Assembly (NCBI GenBank): GCA_947846985.1
Contig: CANTUZ010000003.1
Coordinates: 57,298,096 to 57,362,095, forward strand
Origin: Fratercula arctica
Lineage: Eukaryota > Chordata > Aves > Charadriiformes > Alcidae
Length of the DNA: 64,000 nucleotides
Reading direction: 5' to 3'
Shown here: piece by piece, positions 49,061-59,517 of the stretch
Layout of the letters: every line of letters begins with the position of its first letter
How positions within the stretch are numbered: the first letter of the stretch is position 1
Translations under genes and position numbers: made by a program
The notes under the pieces: model-generated
The model's input: the letters and a program-made list of their open reading frames with translations, nothing else
What the model was told of the DNA's origin: nothing
The model's database searches: none

Positions 49061-52000
49061 CAGCACTAGACGATGTAGACACACAGCCTGTTCAGAGCTG
49101 CTCTGATAGCGCCAGCCAAGGTCAGCATTCATGGCCAGATGTGCCCACGGTAGGCCACTGGTAAGGCCACGCAAATCCTAAACCTCCTCAACATTTGCTC
49201 TTGTGTTCAACTCGCTGGACTACGAAGACTTCCCCACCCCAAAGGCAGGATATAGCAAATACAAAAGCACCCTTTTTTTTTTTTTTTTTAACTCAAACAA
49301 TAATCATATTCTCTGCAAATACACTCCACAAGGCAATACGTTTGCTGTGGATGGGTTTACACACTTCACTTCAGTTGCTTAATTTATCCCAAGTGTACCT
49401 TAGTAATCTGCAGTGAGCTGATACGGAGACATGTCAGCTGAAGCCAGAAAGCATAAAATCCCCTTCTCCCGTCACCTTTTCATTGTGCAATGAAACAACA
49501 GGTTTCTACGTCTGCCCGGGGAAAAGGATTCTGCAAGGTGTACCTGGGTGAATAATACTGATTTGCTCTCTGATAAGAAATGTTGCACCAGCATTATCTG
49601 ATGAGCCAAGTTTGGGATGAGGCCATGGGAGTTCACCAAGTGTGAACTGGATCTGCTCTTGGGATTGTATCAGTGGGGTTTGCCTGCCTTTATCTCTTGC
49701 TTTTTGTCCCTATAACAAATGCTCTCATGACCAGTACTGGTCCCAGGCTTCACAGGAACATGGACTACGGTCACTCTGACTTCTTTAGGGGTAAGGTCAG
49801 TAACTCTCCAGCTTGCAGATCCCTGAAGCTGGCTTTTGTTCCAGGGCAAGCATCCCACAGAGACTCCATGGACCACTAAAGCCACTTTTTAGAAGTGAAA
49901 ATTCACCAGGGCAGAGTTATAGAAACCCATTTGCTCTTTTTTTTCTGGCTGGTACCCAGACAAAAGTGAGGGTCAGCTTTTGATTCCCCAAGCTGCCGGT
50001 CTTCAACACGGACTAGAAGGAACTGGTGGAACAACCCGAGACTCACACTGGACAGGGCTGGCTGGGGGCTCTGTTGCACCCCAAATGACAGTGGGGATTT
50101 CAGCCTCAGTTTCCCCTGTGGTCTGCTTTCCCCTTCACCTAGGAAGCTTCAGGGAGGAGAGGCCCTGTGCTACCCATGTGATGGAGACCTCATGCAAGAC
50201 CAGCTCTCGAAGTGCTCAGGAGCTGTGGTTTGCCCCCGCCTCTCTTCATTACCTCTTCATTTAGACCTTCAGGGCCAGCTGGTGTTCTTGTGGCTGTTTT
50301 CTAAGGAACTATCTACATAATATTTAATTACAAATACATCTATCAGAGTCATATATGTTTTCTTCTCTTTAAATTGCCTTTATGGGAGAAACCTGGACTT
50401 AAAAGAGATCTCAGTGCTTGTCCACTCTTCCAGTCTTGCCAGTGTTCATATTCAAATAAGTTAAATCAGTATGGAAATGCACACGTGGAATTAAGCACAT
50501 CTGCAATGTGGCCACGCCAGGGCCAAGAGATCATTTCCATATTCTCATGGCAAGTGTGGAATCTTGCACACCATTTCTGAGAGCGCTGTAAAAGGGAAAC
50601 AATTTTTCAAGTAATTAGATTTAAAATGCACTTCTCTGTCATTTTCAGGCTAAAAATTACAAGTGAACTCACACCAACATTGTGTTGTCAATTTGGCTTC
50701 TTAACATGTGTTTTTACTGTTTACAAAAGACTTTTCTGTTCACCTTCTAGAAATCTTCTCTTGATTCCATTTCCTTTTCTAATTACAGTGTCATTTCCTT
50801 AGTAAGTCCTTGAAAAAGCTTCCCCCATGCCTCTAATCATCTCTCCAGTTATAATCTTCAAAATTGTGTTCCATTCAGTTTTCAATTTGGCAGTGCCCAA
50901 AGACAGATCTCCATGTGGTTAACAACCTTTTATTTGCTGCCAGTTAGGGCTGAGGTTTTTGCTTATTCTCTTTTTGGGCTTCAGCGGTGTACTTGGTGCT
51001 GGTTAATACATCCTTCTTCAGCACACTTTTGTTATGCAGGTGTTTGCTTTATTGTGGACTCCTGAGTTTTCATTTTTTTCTGGGTGCAAATTTATGCTTT
51101 GTATGAATCCTACAATCCATCCTTTCCTCTGTATTTCCTCCATATTTCTTCAAGGCATGATCTGAGGCACAAAGAATATTTTATTTTAGCCTTGATCCAA
51201 ACAGCAGAAAATACTTTTCGGGACTGAAATTTCTGCTGAAAATCATGGTAGCAACACTAAGATTAACTAAGCTATGCTAACTTAGATCTGCAAAGGGCTC
51301 TGGTCCCTGTCCCTATGACATGGAGACACTCAGATTCCTGCTGCATTTAAAAGGAAAGTTCCTGTCCAGTCACCCCTAGGATGTCATGGGACCGGTGCCA
51401 GGCCTATTTCCTGAACTGTTCTCCTTGGTGGACCTCTCTCTTCAAGCACATGGGCAGAACCAGGAGCCTATGGCAGATCTCTGCATTCCCCGTGGCAGCA
51501 GGGTACCTACCAGGTGGGTGTGATACACAAAGCATCATGACTAGTGAGTACTTCTACAGAGCTTGCCTGTAGCTTTAGAGAGAAATGTCATGCCATAATG
51601 GCAACAGGAAGGGGCAGAGCTTTTTGCAAATATCTAGGAACAGAATTTCTCCCTTTCTCCCACCTCATCAAATTGTAATTTTCAGTGATGTTTCTTTGCC
51701 CAGTCAGTTTCTAAGAACGTTATGTCAGTTTCAGAGAAATAAACAAATAGAACCATGAACAGACAATTAACTGTCTCCTTTCTCTGGTCGCTTGGAACAA
51801 AATGCAAAGACGATTTTTTGCACTTATTTCCCTTAGAAAGACAAGCATTGCTGTGCTGGCTTTCTAGGAGCCAGTCAGAGAATCCAGAGCAGGGTGCAGC
51901 TGCTCCATGAATGCCTCAAATCATAACATCTGTGGAGCAGTTCAGCTCTCCTGCTGCTGGCCATGTCTGAGTCCATCCTACCGCAAGTGGACTAACCTGC

Positions 52001-55000
52001 TCGGGGCCTGTGCTAGACAGATGTGCCTGCTGTTGTCACGTAGCGCTCGTGCCTACGCAGTGCCTAAAGCCCCGTCGGCAATATGCAGATGATCTTGTCC
52101 CAGGGGACAAAAGGCACTATCAAACATTTGCTATTTTATATGTATAAATACATTTGACAACTTTAGAACGGTGTGAGCAAGTAAGCGTCTGAAGTAGAGG
52201 GCAAATTCATAGCAATTTTCTCTCCTTGAGTATCTTCCCGTGGGAGGGAACTTTTTGAGAGGCTGTGTTCATTTTCCTGTGACTACGGAGAACAATAGAA
52301 ACCAGAATGATCTTTACAGAGCCCCCACCTCCTTTGTGGCATTAGTTAGCATGCACAGAGCTGCTCTGTGGACAGGAGAAAGACACACATAAAGACTCCA
52401 AGGAAGGCTTCTGCTTTCCTCTTCTGAAATTACTGTTTAGAGCCTGCAAGGTACATCACAGGAAGCAGGAAGATGCTAAATACAGCCTTTTCATATATCT
52501 TTTAGCAGCAAGGACACAGGTGTGCTTCTGCTCCCCTTCCATCACCAGATTATGCTTTTTTTAATTTTCAGGTGGGGGCCGGAATATCTCCTTCTTGAAT
52601 TGTAGATGAGAGTTACAAGGTTTGCCTGCCACATTCACAAGAAAAAAGCACAGAGGTATATGCTGCCATCTTCTCTTTGCTTTGTGGTACCTTTGTAGCT
52701 TATTTGGGCCCAAAAATTAAGAGACAATGAGCCTTTTTTTCACTGCACTATTTTTCAGAGAGTTGCTTTTCAGAGATCCCAGTATTGGAGCAAGAAATAG
52801 TATTTTTGTGTGCAAGGAACAGATGTGTCCACTTCCCTCTCCTGGAAAAAGGCATGCAAAATATTTAACTACGATGAGGAGATCCACTTTGCTCAAAGGA
52901 GTATGACTGCAAGCACTGAGGCTTAATCTAGCATCTCATGTAGGTGAAACTATTTTTAAAGGGTAGGATGCCATTAAAACACAAGAAGAAACTGAAAACT
53001 ATGGCAGAAAGAAATGGAAATTAACCCATCTCTTGCAACACAATAGCCCTGAAATTTGCCTACCATGTTTGTAGGCATTATCAGGAAATGCCACGTAGGG
53101 TGTGCTACTCCCATTTAATTATACAAAGCAGAAGAGTAATACACATAAAGCAAAAAAAATAGGTACACAGACACACATCTATACATGCATATGCACACAC
53201 ACACACTAAATCACTCATACACAAAACTCCACGTGCAACAGTCCAGGATTTCTGTTGAGTTACTGAATGTTTCCCAGCACTGCTATATCATCTCCATGTG
53301 AAGTTTTCTTAGCTCCAACAAGCACCTCATAACAAGTTCCCTTATTTTTCCTTTCTCTGATTAAAAACTACAAATTGCACCCCAAGGCATAAAATATCTA
53401 CTTTAAAAAAAAAAATTAATAAATAAATGTGCAATACCTATATGAGAAGCTGTGGCCATTCTTATTTGCCGTAATTTAGAGAAAAAGCAATATTGCTAAA
53501 AAATTCTTCTTCTGTTTGGTGGCCATGATATAGAGTGCTTTTCTACATTATCAATCAGCAGCGAGTCAGGAAAGTGCCTCCTCTGTCTTCCTACATCTCC
53601 GTAAATCAGAAGCAATGCCACTAAGACTGGGAGGTTAAAACCTGCCTGACAAGAGAGCAAAATCCATTGATTTGAAGGCAAAACACCAATGACTGCAAAC
53701 GTTTTATGGCTAAAAGAGACATTCACAGACACTGGGAAAATTCTGTGCTCTTTCCCACCCACAAAATGCAGACACTTTCCTTTCTTTCTTATTTTCCCCC
53801 ACTATTTTACCTAAGCTGTCACTTCTGTTAAACTGTTCATTGTGAAAGTTAAGCTGTCTCTAGAGATGCATCCAGACTGCTGCCTTCTACAAGTTTCCCA
53901 AAAATAAAAAGAAAGCTATGGGGATGGATTACTAATGCCTTCCCACCTCGCAACAGTTGCTCCAAAACACAAAAGGCCACTTGAGTTGCTTTTAGTTATG
54001 TCCTTGCCATTTCTCAAGGACCTGCAGTTTAACTTTGCTGGATTTCGGCCCAGCCCAGATTGACATAAAAATCTGCACCATTTCTCTCAACTTCCCTCAA
54101 AAATGCCCTTTCTTGAAGTATTTTTTGATCTCTTTGTTCTACGCCCTCTCCCTTCTCTCAGAACGTCAAGTCCATTTTTGCAAATCTGCTCACTCCAGAT
54201 TTCCTGATCACACATCAGCTGAAGTCCAGGGAAGCTTTTTATCTTCTACCACCAAGATCAATGCTGTTTTGATACCCTTCTGTCCAGCGTAAACTTGAGA
54301 AACACATTACTAGTGTTAGTTCTTCCTACTATCAATAATCTCATTGCAGATTAAGAGGCATAAATATAGCAGTGTGTGCATAGCCACTCTGTGTCAGAGC
54401 TTATCATGTGCTGGGTCTTTTCTAAGACTATTAAAATGGGTCTGTCTCAGCCTCTTTCACTTTCTCTCTCAAGTAGACAGATAACAACTGCTACTCCCGA
54501 TCACCGCCCCCCAGGGAATGTTACACTCCAAACTCGTCAAGGATCTGTTACCTTCATTTTCTCTCCTTTCCAAAGTAAAACAAAAGAAAGTGGCTACTTA
54601 AAGTACAACACATACATCCACAGTACCTGCGCTGGCCTCCTTTAGTTCATGCATTTTTGAGACATCCCATGGTTTTACCCTCTCTGTGCCTCTGTTGGGT
54701 CCGTTCCATCAATGCTATCTGGCTCACGGGCTCCTTTTTACTTGCTTTTAAGATTTGGTGTCCATCTCTCCCCACCAAGGGAAGAAGGCACAATGCCTCC
54801 TCTTTGTCCAGCAGATCCGTGCTTCCTCTGCAATGGCCTCATGAGAGAGAGGAGCAACTCCTCATGAGAGCAGTCTTTTGTGCCATTAAATATATTTCCA
54901 TTAAATGCAGTCTAGCTGTCTTGGGTTGCAAAGATTTCATTCCCGCCGTTTGTTAATATGGTACATTCTCTATTTGATTTTTTCGCAGCAGTTACGCATC

Positions 55001-55129
55001 CCTCACTTTTACATCATCGAGTACACCATTGGACAGTCTTAATCCAAGTTTGCTGGTGAACATTCTTCAGTACCCACAGCACTGCTCTGGAATTAAACAA
55101 TTCTTAAATGGCATATGTGTAGAAATTAA
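49061..55129. other. non-coding, no recognised gene
   Basis: About 6 kb without a supported gene. It contains a T run at 49272-49289 and CA-rich tracts at 53163-53211, and short frames without motifs. A strong acceptor-like site ends at 52571 (TTTTTTTAATTTTCAG) and runs into a purine-rich segment without an open frame. Confidence 0.45.
53163..53211. repeat. CA-rich microsatellite, imperfect
   Basis: ACACAGACACACAT, then CATATGCACACACACACACT; broken by TATA and TGC. Confidence 0.7.
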
Positions 55130-55800
55130 CAGATTGTTTAAGAGGTCTTCCCACACTGCCATCAGACCGCGGATATCCTGAATCAGAAGTAATGTGTTTA
55201 AAACTGTTTTAGAAAATGTTTAAATTCCTAATAATAAAATTGCGGGCCATTATCTGGCATAACCATGGGTTGTGTGCTATGGCAGACAAATATCATCTTT
55301 GTATGTGAGATCACACGTTCAACAGATGACTTCTGCAGCAATGTTATTTCTGGATACCAGGAATAATGATCAGAAAAAAATGTGATTTTTTTTTACAGCA
55401 AACATAAATAAATTTCTTTCAGCTATGGAGTGTGAGTTTCTGGAATTACTATCATTGTTTTTTTTTAATTTACCAACATTTCTGAAATTAACTTTTTTTT
55501 CCACACTTTGGCTTTTTTGCCCACACTGATCTGCAGTTAATATTTATAAATATAATACAGTACATTTTGCATTTTCCTCATACATTTTCCTCATATCACT
55601 CATGCATTCTATTTACCAGCACTGGGTTCAAAGTTTTGGGAAGCAGTTTAGCATGCTCAGACAATATACTCAGTATTACATAAAACACGCTTTTAAAATT
55701 GTTTAAGGACCAGTAAGTGCTGTCCAGTTAGTCAGACTCGTAGCTTGTATTACCTTCTCCAATGTTTTATCTAGTATTTTGGCTTTCTGCAGTGACAGGT
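55130..55800 (-). pseudogene. Gypsy integrase remnant
   Basis: Downstream of RNase H the minus strand shows NRMHE (about 55600-55615) and AKCTVLYL, then ADQCGQKSQ, which match the zinc-binding N-terminal part ('H.GH.G..KC....YWP...C..CQ') with gaps. The core follows: DHYSWYPEITLLQKSS (55330-55370 region), then MPDNGPQFYY (about 55230-55260) with the DNGPQF catalytic aspartate, and GYPRSDGSVGRPLKQ (55134-55178). In the family the last block reads 'YPQSNGxxER', so the catalytic glutamate is replaced by glycine here. Several stops and a tandem 13-base duplication (TATGAGGAAAATG, twice, around 55575-55600) break the frame. Confidence 0.82.
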
Positions 55801-55859
55801 CTCCACAGTGACATCCTGTCTGAGAAGAAAAAAATGTCTTAACAATTTTTGCATGCACA

Positions 55860-56300
55860 TGAGGCTCTGTATCTGTACTACTTCAGTTCTATTGAAAGCT
55901 CTGGACAGAATATCTGCTCTGTGTAAGTGTTTTCCAGATTTATATTTGAGTTGTAAATCATACCAAACTTTGCAATCTAGGAGATCTGCCTGCAAAGCCT
56001 TTTTTAGCAATTGCCACTAATGGCTTGTGATCAGTTCCTGCTAGCACTGGTATTCCATATAAAAACAATGAACATTTTTTGCATGCATGGACTAAAGGCA
56101 GAGCCTCCGATTCTTTTTGTGCCTGCTGACATGCTGTTCCAGTTAGGTCTCCAGAAGCATATGCCATGGGACTCCAGTGATCACCATTCCTTGTTAAAAG
56201 TGTTGCCCCAAGGCCTTGCTTAGAAGCATCAACTGCCAGTTTTGTTTGGTGCTTATTATCATACACTCTGAGGACAGGTTCCTTCTTTATCAACTGTTTG
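55860..56300 (-). pseudogene. Gypsy RNase H remnant
   Basis: The best-kept part. From 56293 the frame reads through 111 codons: VDASKQGLGATLL with the first catalytic D at codon 22, MAYASGDLTGTACQQAQKES with the acidic residue E at codon 63, then LFLYGIPVLAGTDHKPLVAI with D at codon 88. A stop and frameshift follow near 55,960-55,985; the continuation (from 56010 in the next frame) reads LQLKYKSGKHLHRADILSRA, which carries the last aspartate at about 55912-55914. All four acidic positions are therefore still encoded. This pattern is of the Ty3/Gypsy RNase H type and not of CR1 or of vertebrate retroviruses. Confidence 0.9.
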
Positions 56301-56349
56301 AGATTCAGGAAGTCCCTGTTGCGATTACCACTCCATGCCCATTATGCAT

Positions 56350-57160
56350 TTTTACACACTAAAGACCTTCAGATAGCAGTTTAAATGGTTTAGAGCTGTT
56401 TGAATGTAAACTCCTCAACAAAACATGCCTTTTTAAGTTTCTCTATGTCTTCTTTATGTATGTATGGGGACATATTAGTAATCATACCTATTTGTATCCT
56501 CTGCTAAGCTTTTTATTTCCCTGCTACATTTTCCTAGATTGGTTATTTCTTTAACCTTGAACTTACATTTTTGTCTTCTGCATTTCAACCTCCTAATTTG
56601 AATTCCTTCCAGGAGCTTGCCAGAGTCTGATTGCAACATTTTTCTATTATTTTTCTCCTCATCTTCTCCTCATGGTTTCATGTCATTTATTGTGTATTTG
56701 TGGAAAATACTTGAGATTTTAAAAAGCATTTTCCAAATAACGTGGTAAACTGGGCTTTCTAAATGGTGCATTGAAATTGCACAGATGTGAACCGTTTTTT
56801 TCTAGAGGACCCTGTCAGAACACAGCTGAAGCATCCAGTGGTGGTCCCTAGAAACCATTCCCTGGCTAGGGATTTTTTTCCCCTTTTTACGTGCTTTGTT
56901 AGTTGCTCAGACTGCCAGCCACAGGGAAACACTCATCATTCTTTTTCATAATTATTGTGGAAAAAACTAATTTTGGAAGCTCTGTGATAGTTTCCATTGT
57001 ATCTAACTTGGCCAAAATAACTCTTCCAAGTTCTCATTTCAGCTCCAGAGAGAGATTTCTAGGAACATCTATGGTAGGACAACTGATTCAGTCATTCTTA
57101 CTTTATGTTTTTGTTGGCTTTCTTTGACAACATTGAAACCATCTGGAAAACGATCTCCCA
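56350..57160 (-). pseudogene. Gypsy reverse transcriptase remnant
   Basis: Reading the minus strand from 57160: LGDRFPDGF (57127-57160) fits the segment before the enzyme; PRNLSLELK (about 57036-57065) fits the 'PRR(V/I)P' region; VILAKLDTMETITELPKLVF (about 56963-57022) and MKKND fit the 'GVI..V..PT.W....V.V.KKDG' block. FTTLFGKCF (56723-56749) matches 'FTTPFGR.RF'. CRRQKCKFKVKEITNLGK (56535-56588) matches the 'KCKF.V.EV.YLGH' block. GMITNMSPYI (56460-56489) and KPFKLLSEGL (about 56362-56391) belong to the connection to RNase H. The YxDD active-site box is not recognisable. At least three frames are needed, so the enzyme is dead. Confidence 0.8.
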
Positions 57161-57200
57161 GCTTACAAGCTGCTGTCCTTCCAAGGAATGCATTCCGTCA

Positions 57201-58280
57201 ACAGTCAGTAGGTCGGAGATGCTTGCAGCACGAAAGTAGGTACTCCGTTTGTGACAGCAGTTATAAAGTGCATCTTCTAAAGCTTCTGTTTACATCAAGC
57301 TCACAGTGAAAAAGCACCAGTTCCTCACCTATGCAAGAGAAGTTATATGTGTCTGCTCATTTATTTTCAAATAGTTTCTTGAAGCTTTGGATATAGCCTT
57401 CCCTATCTAGTTTTCAGAGTTTTACATCTCTTTAGATTAAGAGTAGTGAGAAGTCGATTTCTGATCAAGACAATATTCCTGTGTTAAGAGGTAGCTCTCT
57501 CTGGTACAGATCACTGAAAGGGATTCTTACTTACATTGACGATATGTGTATTTTTTGTAGGTGCGGGTTATTTTTTCCACAAAGGTTCTGCTTTATGGAA
57601 ATACAGCAGCTCTGTTTTAGCACAAAATAATGCTTAAATTTGTATTTTCTTTCACATCATTCACACTTATTTGTATGACTTGTCCCAAACTCACTCCATT
57701 ACAACGTTGTGGAGTATTTTTCCTGTGTTTTCATTTTTCTTCACATTTGCATGTTGTTATGGTCCCATGGTTTGCAAAAACATTTTGCATGTTATCGTTT
57801 TTGTATTCTGAAGTCTGTTCTGGTTCTTTTGTGCAGTGAGGTAAAATGTAAACAATTTTTCTAGCTTCATGTTGAGATCTTCTAACCTGTTACCTCTGAT
57901 ACCTGTTGTAGCCTTGTCTCAAAACACAGATAGCACAGGCCCCTATTTTGGCCTCTATATCCAGAAACATTATTTCTGACTCAGTCTCAACTCTGTTGTG
58001 AACACTTCAGAAGTACTACTCTTTATTTATACATAGATGATCTCTCAGAAGCCTTATGCTTCCTAGGGGCCAACCTTCTTCAGCAGGTTGCTATTCCTAA
58101 ATCAACTGTGTTTTTTTAAACAAATCTCAGCTCTCCCACTTTGCTGTATTGAACATATAGCAACTTTTTGCTCACCTTTCTCTTCCACCTGACATCATGA
58201 AATACATACATCTTTTTTGGACCACTTCTTGCATGCTGTTTCTGAGAGCTTAAGCTGGTTTGGAGTTCTTAGTTTTGCTA
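57201..58280. other. unassigned; possible gag/protease remains
   Basis: Sequence immediately 5' of the Gypsy reverse transcriptase on the minus strand. A CGKNNPH-like motif can be read near 57560-57580, which recalls the zinc knuckle of Gypsy gag, but the rest of the knuckle is not clean. No plus-strand gene was recognised. Confidence 0.3.
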
Positions 58281-58345
58281 CCATATCTTCTCCTTCTCCT
58301 CCTTCTCCTTCTTTTCTCCTTCTCTTCTCCTTCTCTTTCCACCTC
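58281..58345. repeat. polypyrimidine (CTT/CTCCTT)n tract
   Basis: Tract of CTTCTCCTTCTCCTCCTTCT type, about 60 bases with almost no purines; capable of forming H-DNA. Confidence 0.8.
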
Positions 58346-59497
58346 TCATTCCATACTCTGTTCTAAGATGACACTTAATAAAGGACCCCGTGAGAGACCT
58401 TATAAAATATAAGCCATTCATAGGGTAGGTGAGCAACCATTATACAGAAGGGCTTGAAAAGAAAAAAGAGAGCGCTCTGCATCTTTCTTTGGCTGCTAAT
58501 CAACGAACAACAGATGTGACATTTCAGCCTTACACGCAGAAGCAGCTTCAGGGTTTGCTCTTTTAACAAAATAGTTGCCTGGAGATTCTTTTGCACTGCT
58601 CTGAATTTCTAAGACACAGCTAGATGCAGTATTTTTTATCTTCTGCTTCGAGTTTGCATTGAATATGCGTTGTCCCTTTAGCCCTGGTGGTACAGAGGAG
58701 CCTATGCTTTGTAGAGGAACAGGCAAAAAGAGTTTCTCTCCTTTGTTCCAAGCCAATGATATTCATGTACATAATAACCTAATGAAAATTAATTTTAATA
58801 TTGAAATACATCATGATGTTTTTAACTGTAATACGGCTCTAGAAGATAAAAAAGAAGTATTTGTTGACTTAAGGAACAACTCTATTAATAAATGTTGCTC
58901 TTTTTCAGGGTTACGACCTTTTTTGATTGCCCCTCTATAGTGAAACATAACCTTATTGATTTGAATTTGTAAAACACCTCTGTGGCTGTGCCATGACTCA
59001 TGGGGGACCATGAAATCACTCTGTGACCTTCCAAGTCTCTCACAAGTACCAGGAACAATAATTTCTAGTAGCAAATATTTCAAAATAGGCAGAGCAATAA
59101 TTTTACAGTACCGATTTGCAGCATCCAGAATGAAAGACTGTGGGTGAAAATGGAGATACAAAAGGCTTCGGATGCTAGTAAGCTACAGAGAAAATCTGTC
59201 AGTATATGTTGCTGAATGATGAATTATTCTTCAACCTGTGCCTGTCAGTTCCTTCTGGTTTTTCTTCCATCCCTCTACTCTACGTGCTGCGGGTTGCTTT
59301 TACTCTTCATTTGAAGTATATATTACAGGGCAGTAAACAATAAACTGTAAGTCTGTATATTTTGCTTTTTATTTTGAAACTTCAGCTGGTCAAAAATGTT
59401 GGGTGAAAAACCATTTTCTCTAAAGAATGAGGTTTTGTCAGAAAATGCTTTTTCATGGGAAAATATAACTTAATTACTTTTTCTTTTCATTTTTCAG
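58346..59497. other. non-coding, no recognised gene
   Basis: AT-rich. Overlapping frames at 58375-59161 on both strands have no motif. Confidence 0.45.
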
Positions 59498-59517
59498 TGG
59501 CAAGGTCTACGAGGAAA
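59498..59517 (+). other. candidate 20-nt microexon
   Basis: An unusually clean splice context: a long pyrimidine tract TTTTTCTTTTCATTTTTCAG ends at 59497 and a perfect donor GTAAGT starts at 59518. The 20 enclosed bases are much less AT-rich than the flanks and in one frame read GKVYEE with partial codons at both ends. Short exons of this size, with long upstream pyrimidine tracts, are typical neuronal microexons. I do not recognise the host gene, and no neighbouring exons were identified, so chance remains possible. Confidence 0.27.

Larger units (their letters stand above)
55130..57200 (-). mobile_element. Ty3/Gypsy-type retroelement, decayed pol
   Basis: On the minus strand the order is reverse transcriptase (57.16-56.35 kb), RNase H (56.30-55.86 kb) and integrase (55.80-55.13 kb), which is the Ty3/Gypsy order. 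Each part carries family motifs (see the three entries below), but stops and frameshifts separate them, so no complete polyprotein exists. No flanking LTRs, primer-binding site or polypurine tract were found, and no envelope gene. Sequence at 57.2-57.85 kb may be remains of protease or gag, but I cannot support that. The age is judged as old from the amount of damage. Non-retroviral Gypsy elements are rare in birds, which makes this copy unusual. Confidence 0.85.
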
